Below, piece by piece: positions 57,277 to 64,000 of a stretch of 64,000 bases of DNA (the first letter of the stretch is position 1; every line of letters begins with the position of its first letter). The stretch covers positions 109,863-173,862 of the forward strand of contig CALKMA010000012.1 in assembly GCA_937993755.1 (NCBI GenBank), read 5' to 3'. The notes under the pieces are model-generated. The model saw only the letters and a list, made by a program, of their open reading frames with translations, did not search any database and was not told the origin of the DNA. The DNA comes from HGM13233 sp900762805. Lineage in GTDB: Bacteria > Bacillota > Clostridia > Oscillospirales > Ruminococcaceae. The position numbers and the translations under genes were made by a program.

Positions 57277-57331
57277 ATAATCCGAACCAAATCTTTCTAA
57301 TCGGAGATGGGTTCGGATTATTGCTTTTCTT
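57277..57331 (+). terminator. Terminator after tRNA-Leu
   Basis: A 12-bp stem (57277-57288 with 57310-57321) with a 21-nt loop, then TGCTTTTCTTT. The AT-rich restriction cassette starts just after it. Confidence 0.7.
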
Positions 57332-57382
57332 TGACCGCTAAGAAAGCACTTACTTCCGCAACTTTGAATACAGTGATGTGCG

Positions 57383-57411
57383 TTGTAAAAGGAGAAAATC
57401 TATGTTACAAT
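57383..57411 (+). promoter_or_regulatory. Promoter of the second restriction-modification cassette
   Basis: TTGTAA (57383-57388) and TACAAT (57406-57411) with 17-nt spacing, 48 nt before the methyltransferase ATG. Confidence 0.5.
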
Positions 57412-57458
57412 AAATGAGTAAATCCAAATTTTCTGTATGACAAACGCGGAGGAATGAT

Positions 57459-58436
57459 ATGCCAAAAAAAATCTCACAAAAAATGGAACAACTTTCTTTA
57501 GAAACAGAGCCCATAAGAAACTGCTCCTTTGCAGAATCAAGGCTTTCCAATTTACACGTTTTCAAACCGGAAACAGTATATCTTCCTACCTATATAAGAA
57601 AAAATGGGGTGCTCTTTACAGAAAACAGTTTACAATGGTTGAAATCTTTACAAGACGAATCCGTTGACATGGCTTTCGCTGATCCTCCTTACAATATCAA
57701 AAAGGCCGACTGGGACAAATTTGCCTCTCAGAAAGATTATATTGAATGGTCGATACAATGGATCTCTGAAATTTCGCGGATTCTTAAACCTACAGGTAGT
57801 TTATATATTTGTGGTTTCAGCGAAATCTTAGCTGATTTAAAGCACCCGGCTATGCGGTATTTTTCGGGCTGCAAATGGTTGATTTGGCATTACAGAAATA
57901 AAGCAAATCTTGGAAATGACTGGGGACGATCCCATGAAAGCATTTTACATCTTAGAAAAGCATCAGAATTCACCTTAAATGTGGACGAAATCCGGCTTCC
58001 CTATAGTGATCATACTTTAAAGTATCCTACACATCCTCAAGCAGAGAGCAGCCAGTATTCCAACAGGAAAAAGACAACTCCTGTATGGACGCCCAATCCG
58101 TTAGGAGCCAAACCAAAAGATGTGTTTGAAATCCCGACTACCTGTAACGGAATGGGAGAGAAAACAAAGCATCCTACGCAAAAACCTGAAGAGTTACTTC
58201 GAAAGCTCATATTAGCTTCAAGCAAAGTAGGAGATGTCGTGCTTGATCCATTTTCCGGTTCTGGAACAACATTAGTGGTCGCAGAACAGTTACAAAGAAC
58301 GTGGATCGGATGTGAAATGAATGAAGAGTACAATTCATGGGCAATTAACAGAATAGATCATGTATTTCCGCAATCGATTGAAAAGTGGATTGCATATGAT
58401 AAAGAGAATGCAAAAAGAAGGGAGTCCATTCGATGA
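57459..58436 (+). CDS. Type II-like site-specific DNA adenine/cytosine-N4 methyltransferase
   Basis: A 325-residue beta-class amino-methyltransferase: FADPPYNIKKADWDKF (DPPY at 75-78) precedes the AdoMet motif LDPFSGSGTTLVVAEQL (about 260-276). The length fits type II modification enzymes. CGGAGG precedes the ATG. It overlaps the following endonuclease-like gene by ATGA. The cassette is AT-rich and inserted directly after tRNA-Leu, as acquired R-M systems often are. The target sequence is not predictable here. Confidence 0.92.
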   Translation: MPKKISQKMEQLSLETEPIRNCSFAESRLSNLHVFKPETVYLPTYIRKNGVLFTENSLQWLKSLQDESVDMAFADPPYNIKKADWDKFASQKDYIEWSIQWISEISRILKPTGSLYICGFSEILADLKHPAMRYFSGCKWLIWHYRNKANLGNDWGRSHESILHLRKASEFTLNVDEIRLPYSDHTLKYPTHPQAESSQYSNRKKTTPVWTPNPLGAKPKDVFEIPTTCNGMGEKTKHPTQKPEELLRKLILASSKVGDVVLDPFSGSGTTLVVAEQLQRTWIGCEMNEEYNSWAINRIDHVFPQSIEKWIAYDKENAKRRESIR

Positions 58437-59323
58437 ACTTATTACAAATAGTAGAATGGGCAAAAGATAAAAGTCGTTTTCAGACGATTGAAGATTATTC
58501 TGCATTTTGTGAAGAATATTTAACCTTTATATTTGATGGCTTACAAGCTGTTATAGTTTCTCAAAATGAAAATAACTATCGTTTCTTTCAATATCGTGCA
58601 GAAGGAAATTATAATATATCACGTCCTATTAATAGCAATCTTATGATTTCCGCCGATGGCTTTGAAGATGCTAAAGCAAACTTTTATTACACATTGCGCC
58701 ATATTCGAGAAATACAAGGTAATGATGAAATCCGACAAAACATTAATAAATTCGTGTATACTTGTCAGCAAGTGATTGGCACAGCATTGGATGCACTTCC
58801 GTCAGGAGAAAGCAACAGGGCAAGAAAAATTAATGGTGACTTGTTCGAACGTTATATTAGGTTAATTTTGAGAAATATAGGTATTGAGGTTCATGATGGA
58901 GTGGTATCCGTTCCAGTGATTGCAGATAACGAAGAACTCTTTAAAATGGCCTATCAGCATGATTTGATTGTTGAAAATCATGGTGAAGTACGAGCTATCG
59001 GATCAGTAAAAACATCAAGTAAAGACCGTCTAGATAAAATCTTTATCGATAAATTTCTATACAATCGCCTCACAAATGCAACAACACCACACTTTGCGAT
59101 CTTTCTTAATGATGTGCAAAGGAAAGGAAAAGAACCACATTTTGGAATTAACTCCACGTTCTTAACTGGACACTTTAAGGGCTATACTATTAAACTAAAT
59201 CCGTTAGATGGTGTTTATTATTGCGATTTGCGGCCTAATATGCTTACAGATCGCATTTTATCGGAGCAAATTCACTCTCTTGATGTGTTACTTACAGAGG
59301 ATATTTGGAAATTTATTGAATAA
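58433..59323 (+). CDS. Probable type II restriction endonuclease
   Basis: A 296-residue AT-rich gene coupled by ATGA to the methyltransferase. The region HDLIVENHGEVRAIGSVKTS (about 180-199) has an Asp followed by GSVKTSSKDR, compatible with a PD-(D/E)XK or SxK-type nuclease core, with IFIDKFLYNRL after it. No close named family is recognised by eye. Coupling to the methyltransferase is the main support for the call. Confidence 0.75.
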   Translation: MNLLQIVEWAKDKSRFQTIEDYSAFCEEYLTFIFDGLQAVIVSQNENNYRFFQYRAEGNYNISRPINSNLMISADGFEDAKANFYYTLRHIREIQGNDEIRQNINKFVYTCQQVIGTALDALPSGESNRARKINGDLFERYIRLILRNIGIEVHDGVVSVPVIADNEELFKMAYQHDLIVENHGEVRAIGSVKTSSKDRLDKIFIDKFLYNRLTNATTPHFAIFLNDVQRKGKEPHFGINSTFLTGHFKGYTIKLNPLDGVYYCDLRPNMLTDRILSEQIHSLDVLLTEDIWKFIE

Positions 59324-60190
59324 CCAAGTGAATGTAGATGGAGTTTTTGTTCGTCCATATAAATCACTCAAAGGGAATATACCTGCTGACGTGGCTGTGA
59401 GGACACACCGTACCCCAAGCCTCGTCAGCAGGTATAACACACTACACTTTGCTTCGCAAAGCCCTGTACCAAGGGGCAAGCCCCTTTGGAAATCCCGGTT
59501 TTGTCGGGGTGCGGCCGCGGTCTTCCAAAGCCTAAAAAACAGGTTCGGATTTGGAACGCTTAACTGCACCACATCGGAGCGGGCGCCTGATGCTCGCTCC
59601 GATATTTTGTAAACGGTGGAGCTTTTCCGCCCGCCGCTCCCCGTATTGCGGCTTCGGCAAGAAATGGACAGAAGCCGGGCCGGATGCCGGGCTGCCAACC
59701 CGAAACGATTGGAACAGGGAGCCGCGATGCGCCTTCCGGCCGGATGGCGCCCCATGGCCCTTCGGCGGAAGCAAATGCTTCTGTCCGCGCTCTCTTTTCC
59801 GAAAAAGCGTCAGCCGGCCGGAAGGCTCTGGCAGAAAACGTCAGACCCTCGCGCCGAGCTGTTTATAACGGCCGCTCGGCAGGGAGCGTGCCCACAACAA
59901 AGAACAAAAGGGTAAGGGGGCCGGCAGCCTGATAGGCACCGAGCAGGCCGTCTGCCGCCATATTCGGGAGTGCCGCAGGAGACACCGCCGAATTGCAAGA
60001 CGGAAAGCCGATATTTGTAAGCTGTTATCGTAAAAAATCGGCGAAAAAGTGTGCATAGCCTTGCGTATTGCTTACGGCCATGCTACAGTCGTAAAGAATC
60101 TATAGCGCGACAGTGGAACCTCCGGCAGCGTATTTTGCAGGAGGTTCGATTGCGTCTGTTAGTAAGAAAGAGGAAAACAGGAGGATGAAA
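59324..60190. other. Intergenic region with perfect 14-bp inverted repeat
   Basis: About 870 nt without a credible gene; overlapping frames at 59551-59915 are antisense-like noise. A perfect 14-bp inverted repeat (59378-59391 with 59423-59436, TATACCTGCTGACG) flanks a 31-nt loop 54 nt after the endonuclease stop. A second, shorter hairpin (GAACCTCC/GGAGGTTC, about 60116-60147) lies before the surface-protein gene. Confidence 0.6.
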
Positions 60191-62971
60191 ATGAAGAACC
60201 GATTGGTTGCGCTGCTGGTAGTGCTTGTACTGGCAGTGGGATTGCTGCCGGCTGCCGTATGGGCAAACGGTGAAACCACCGAGGGCACAGGCAGCGATCG
60301 CGTGATCCTGGTTGACAGCGGCAGCACCGCTACAGCGGAGGACGGCACCGAGGCCGCGCCCTATAAAACGCTGGAGGCAGCGTTTGCCGCAGCGGCGGAG
60401 GGCGATACCGTCAAGCTGCTGGCCGGCTACACTCTGACACAGTCGATTGCCGTTGACAAGACCGTCGTCTTTGAAATGAACGGCAAGACGGTGGTTTTCC
60501 GGCCGGCCGAGACGACCGGAACAGCCAGCGCCTTTGTCATTCAGGAGGGCGGCAAGCTGACTGTCCACTATGGGGCTATCCTTGGCTCCAGCGGGTGCGA
60601 CAGCCGTGCCTTTGAGGGGCAGAGCGGCAGTGTGCTGACGCTTGACACGGTGACCGCCGCCGAATTTAACGCAGCCGGCAACGGCGGTGTCGTCAGCATG
60701 GTGGGCGGCACCCTCACCATCAAAAAATCATCGCTCGGCTACTATGACTATACGGCCAAAATGGGCTACGGCAACGCCGCTTACAACGGCGGCGCCGTCT
60801 ATCTGTCCAACAGTGAAGCCGGCATCACCGACTGCCGTATTTTCTACAACAAGAGCACGGATCCGACCGGCAGCCCCAGTCAGCACTGGTTTGGCGGCGG
60901 CGCGGTCTATGCCGAGGGAAAGAAAACGACGCTCACGCTGAGCGGCAACTATTTCTTTGACAATGAATCCGAGGATTACGGCGGCGCGGTGCATCTTGAT
61001 GCTGTCGGTAAATCCGATATTCGCAACAACCGCTTTGTATATTCCATAGCTGCCAACCACAGAATGGAAGGCGGCTCGCGCGGCGGCGACGGCGGCGCGC
61101 TGTATATCCGCTTGCCGGGCGAGGTCAGCATTGTCGGCAATACTATCAGCAATAACACCGCCTTGAGCGGCAATGGCGGCGGCGTCATGATTCTTGGCAA
61201 CGCCAATGCCAAGGTGCTGCTCGACAACAACATCATTACCAAGAACTATGCCGGAGGCCGCGACGGCGGGCTGTGCCTGCGCATGCCGGAGGGCAGCTCT
61301 CTGCAGCTGCTGAGCGGCGAGATAACCGAAAACAAGGCCTACTCCTTCGGCGCCGGCATCGACTACACCGGCCACGATATGACGCCGCTGCACCTCACCA
61401 ACGTGCTCATCACCGACAATACGGCGGCGCGCGGCGCCGGTATCTGGAGCTGCCCCGCCTCCGAGACGGAAAGCTATTCGACCCTCGGCGGCGCCATCTT
61501 CGGCAACCATGTCACAGGCACGGTTTCCAACGGCATCGGCAAGCCCAAGCTCGGCGCTTCGGGCGACGATGTGCGCTATGAGGGCAAGGACACGCCCGAC
61601 ACCTTTACGCTGACGAACAACCCGCCCAGTGACACAACACATATGACGGTGTCTACGCGTGTGATGGGAGGCGGCCGCATCCTGTGGTACCAGGATGAAG
61701 CCGAGGACCGCTATACGGCCGGCGACCCGGAGGCCCCCAAATCGCTTTACACCGACACCTCGAATTCCTTCGGCCTGCACGGTGAGCTGTCGGAAGCCTA
61801 TCAAACGATGGCAAATTCGCAGGCGCTGCTCATCATCAGCGGCAATAAGTGCAACGGGCGCGGCGGCGGCATCGCCAGCAACAGCCCTGTCGTTATCGGT
61901 CTGCCGGGCGAAGACGTCAGCCTGAAGGTGACCAAGACATGGGCCGATGACAATCACCCCGATGAGGTTAAGGTCGATCTCTACCGCATTGATGAGGACG
62001 GCAGCAACCCTGTCAAGCTCGACAGCGATGTTGTGCTGAATGAGGCCAACGGCTGGACGGCCACCTTTACCGACCTGCCCTCGCAGTACATCGGCGACGA
62101 CAAGCAGGCCCGCCCCTGCCGCTACGAGGTGGAGGAGCAGACCGTCGAGGGCTGGAAGGGTGTCGCCAATACGACCTTTGACAAGGAGACGCGGACCTAT
62201 AACGTTTCGCTGCGGAATGAACGCACCGACGCCGGCAGCCTGACCCTCAGCAAGACCGTTTCGGGTATCGAAACCGAGCAGGCATTTTCTTTCCGCATCA
62301 CATTGACGGACAAGACGGGCACGCCGCTGATCGGCCGTTTCCCCTGCACCGGCAGCCTCACAGAGCTCACATTCGACGAGGACGGCACGGCGGAGGTCGA
62401 GCTGAGCCACGGCGAGAGTCTCACCATCACCGGCCTGCCCGGCGAAGCCGCCTACACCGTGACCGAGCTGGATGCCAACGGCTTTTCGCCGCTGGTGACA
62501 GGCGGGGCCGAGGGGACGATTGAAAAGGATACCGACAAGCAGGTCAACTTTGAGAACCGTCTTAACCAGCTGACCGTCAGCGTCAGGAAGGAATGGAACG
62601 ACAAGGAGCATACCGACGAGCGCCCCGAAGCCGTCATTGTCGAGCTGCTGCGCGGCGGTGAGGTTTGCGAGCAGCAGACGCTTTCGGAGGAGAACGGCTG
62701 GGCCTACACCTGGGAAGCGCTGCCGCGGTATGACGAGGATGGCAGCGAGCTTGTCTATACGCTGCGTGAGCAGCGGGTGGACGGCTACCGCGCCTCCGTC
62801 GAGCAGACGGTCGGCGACGGTACGCTTGACTTTGTGGTGACCAACACCTACAAGGACAAGACCATCCCCGAAACAGGCGCGCTTTGGTGGCCGGTAGCGC
62901 TGCTGGTGCTGACGGGCATGGCGCTGCTGGCGGCAGGTTCGCTGCGCCGCAGCAGAAAGCGCTTCCGCTGA
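60191..62971 (+). CDS. Sortase-anchored surface protein with beta-helix and Cna-B domains
   Basis: A 926-residue secreted protein. A signal peptide (about 1-26, ending AVWA) leads to a right-handed beta-helix (about 50-570) with repeated NNxAxxGGGxxI turns. A Cna-B-like domain follows (VTKTWADDNHPDEVKVDLYR), then a Spy0128-like domain (SLTLSKTVSG...FSFRITLTDKTG) and a second Cna-B domain (RKEWNDKEHTDERPEAV). The C-terminus is IPETG at residue 892, a membrane helix and a basic tail, so it is a sortase substrate. AGGAGG lies 6-8 nt before ATG 60191. It is likely an adhesin or pilus-like protein. Confidence 0.9.
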   Translation: MKNRLVALLVVLVLAVGLLPAAVWANGETTEGTGSDRVILVDSGSTATAEDGTEAAPYKTLEAAFAAAAEGDTVKLLAGYTLTQSIAVDKTVVFEMNGKTVVFRPAETTGTASAFVIQEGGKLTVHYGAILGSSGCDSRAFEGQSGSVLTLDTVTAAEFNAAGNGGVVSMVGGTLTIKKSSLGYYDYTAKMGYGNAAYNGGAVYLSNSEAGITDCRIFYNKSTDPTGSPSQHWFGGGAVYAEGKKTTLTLSGNYFFDNESEDYGGAVHLDAVGKSDIRNNRFVYSIAANHRMEGGSRGGDGGALYIRLPGEVSIVGNTISNNTALSGNGGGVMILGNANAKVLLDNNIITKNYAGGRDGGLCLRMPEGSSLQLLSGEITENKAYSFGAGIDYTGHDMTPLHLTNVLITDNTAARGAGIWSCPASETESYSTLGGAIFGNHVTGTVSNGIGKPKLGASGDDVRYEGKDTPDTFTLTNNPPSDTTHMTVSTRVMGGGRILWYQDEAEDRYTAGDPEAPKSLYTDTSNSFGLHGELSEAYQTMANSQALLIISGNKCNGRGGGIASNSPVVIGLPGEDVSLKVTKTWADDNHPDEVKVDLYRIDEDGSNPVKLDSDVVLNEANGWTATFTDLPSQYIGDDKQARPCRYEVEEQTVEGWKGVANTTFDKETRTYNVSLRNERTDAGSLTLSKTVSGIETEQAFSFRITLTDKTGTPLIGRFPCTGSLTELTFDEDGTAEVELSHGESLTITGLPGEAAYTVTELDANGFSPLVTGGAEGTIEKDTDKQVNFENRLNQLTVSVRKEWNDKEHTDERPEAVIVELLRGGEVCEQQTLSEENGWAYTWEALPRYDEDGSELVYTLREQRVDGYRASVEQTVGDGTLDFVVTNTYKDKTIPETGALWWPVALLVLTGMALLAAGSLRRSRKRFR

Positions 62972-63295
62972 TCGAGCCAATGGCAGCGTTTCGGAATGAC
63001 GGCAGGAACGCCGGACTGTATTCTGAAACGATTGTATTACAGAGCGTATAAGCAGAGGGCCGCTGCCCTGCGGCAGCGGCCCTCTCTGCGCTGTGTGGGA
63101 GAAACGACTGCCGGCAGAAGGCCGGCGGCTCGTTCCGTATCACCGTTGCGCGCCCGCGGCGCGGCGCACAGTTGCATAATCCGGCGCCGGTATGTTATAA
63201 TGAAGCATACGCCGGTGTGTGCTGACGCCGGCACAGCTCTGCCGCCCGGAAAGGCCGCGCGGCTTCGGGCTGTATTACAGCATGTGAGGTTTTAC
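62972..63295 (+). promoter_or_regulatory. Intergenic hairpin and sortase promoter
   Basis: A perfect 14-bp stem (63054-63067 with 63072-63085) without a T tract may end the surface-protein transcript. TTGCAT (63172-63177) and TATAAT (63196-63201) with 18-nt spacing form the sortase promoter, 95 nt before its start. No other gene is seen. Confidence 0.65.
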
Positions 63296-63922
63296 ATGAG
63301 AAATAAAATGCGCACGGTCCTTACCGTGCTCGGCGTGCTGTTTCTGGTCGCGGCGCTGGGGCTGACGGTCTATAATCTCGTCGAGGCGCACAATGCCGAC
63401 GCGGCCGCCAGGCATGCCATCCAGGGGCTGTCTCCCCTCATCGACGAGGAGCGTCCGGCCGTTATCGAGCAGCCCTCCGATGTGCCGGAGGTCGAGCTGC
63501 CCGACTATCTCCTCAACCCCGACAAGGAAATGCCCGTCAAGGTGGTGGACGGCGAGGAGTATGTCGGTGTGCTGCGGATACCCAAGCTGGGGCTGGAGCT
63601 TCCGGTCATGAGCTCATGGAGCTATCCGAAGCTCAAAAAGGCTCCCTGCCGCTATGCCGGCACGGCCTATCTGCATAATATGGTCATCGCGGCGCACAAC
63701 TATCCGCAGTTTTTCCGCAACATCGACCAGCTTGAGCCGGGCGACAGCGTTACCTTTACCGATATGGACGGCAATGTGTTTACTTACGAGGTCACGGGGC
63801 ATGAGATCATCCAGCCGACCGAGATCGACCGGATGGTGAACGGCGACTGGGATCTGACCTTTTTCCGCTGCACCTATGCCGCGCGCGCCCGCTATGCCGT
63901 GCGCTGCAAGCTGGTGTCATAG
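63296..63922 (+). CDS. Sortase, probably class D-like
   Basis: A 208-residue sortase. An N-terminal membrane helix (6-28), a stalk (30-85) and a catalytic barrel follow, with His134 (AAHNYPQFF), Cys192 (LTFFRCTYAARARY) and Arg199 or Arg203. YVGVLRIPKLGLELPV is the usual sortase core start. The start at 63296 follows GTGAGG and sits after the -10 box; the longer frame overlaps the promoter. It lies next to the IPETG-bearing surface protein, its likely substrate. The last 78 nt show no gene. Confidence 0.88.
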   Translation: MRNKMRTVLTVLGVLFLVAALGLTVYNLVEAHNADAAARHAIQGLSPLIDEERPAVIEQPSDVPEVELPDYLLNPDKEMPVKVVDGEEYVGVLRIPKLGLELPVMSSWSYPKLKKAPCRYAGTAYLHNMVIAAHNYPQFFRNIDQLEPGDSVTFTDMDGNVFTYEVTGHEIIQPTEIDRMVNGDWDLTFFRCTYAARARYAVRCKLVS

Positions 63923-64000
63923 CGGCAAGGGGCGGAGCCCGCAGCGGCAGACAGTCCTGCTTTGATGGGAGTTTTATATTATTTGACGGGCGCGGAGCGG

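Noticed and set aside
59551..59932. Overlapping short ORFs after the second restriction cassette
   Set aside because: Several frames are open at once on both strands, a sign of GC-rich noise; none has start signals or a domain.

Overview
The window comes from a GC-rich, endospore-forming anaerobe of the Clostridia, most like the gut Oscillospiraceae/Ruminococcaceae. The evidence is the sporulation genes (spoIIGA, sigE, spoIIE), a rubrerythrin/PerR-type oxidative-stress pair, a PPi-type phosphofructokinase, a BglG/LicT-controlled PTS and sortase-anchored surface protein genes. No species name is claimed. Core genes are GC-rich. The PTS/flavoenzyme block (18.4-21.8 kb), the restriction island (27.3-35.3 kb) and a second restriction cassette (57.3-59.3 kb) are clearly AT-richer and look acquired.

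Layout. 1-1.4 kb: end of a glycerol-type operon (FAD/NAD oxidoreductase and DUF1667). 1.6-3.6 kb: YfcE-like phosphoesterase, PerR-like regulator, rubrerythrin. 3.7-5.0 kb: a phage scrap carrying a minor-capsid tail joined to a RelA/SpoT-like toxin domain, with a probable immunity gene. 5.2-7.9 kb: ATP-grasp protein, spoIIGA-sigE. 8.2-12.8 kb: a four-gene Gld-like ABC exporter operon (ATPase, permease, GldG-like, DUF4340). 13.5-16.8 kb: PPi-PFK, DUF1846 protein, flavodoxin. 17.1-21.8 kb: LicT-like antiterminator with two RAT/terminator leaders, beta-glucoside PTS EIIBC and an OYE-type flavoenzyme. 22-27.1 kb: spoIIE, small multidrug-export family protein, DegV, GNAT.

27.3-41.7 kb is accessory. 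It holds a Sel1-repeat protein, then a minus-strand operon of XRE regulator, a 168-aa nuclease-like protein, type III Mod and Res, a 431-aa proteasome-like Ntn-hydrolase and a 73-aa protein. Next come about eleven degenerate 59-nt repeats. After them lies a compact element with a lone HK97-type capsid gene, small zinc-binding proteins and two overlapping large serine recombinases, ending near tRNA-Pro(GGG).

42-57 kb returns to core genes: AI-2E transporter, CDP-alcohol phosphatidyltransferase, an XRE-membrane protein, and an oligopeptide ABC operon. In that operon the OppC-like permease carries an external seven-bladed RCC1-type propeller and the OppF-like ATPase carries a coiled-coil insertion. 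An S66 LD-carboxypeptidase and a barnase/barstar pair follow. 57.2-59.3 kb: tRNA-Leu(UAG) followed by a type II-like restriction-modification pair. 60.2-63.9 kb: a beta-helix/Cna-B surface protein ending in IPETG, and its probable sortase.

The strongest candidates for something undescribed are the proteasome-like hydrolase inside the type III restriction operon, the RCC1-OppC and coiled-coil OppF pair, the capsid-plus-recombinase element, and the phage toxin/immunity scrap.
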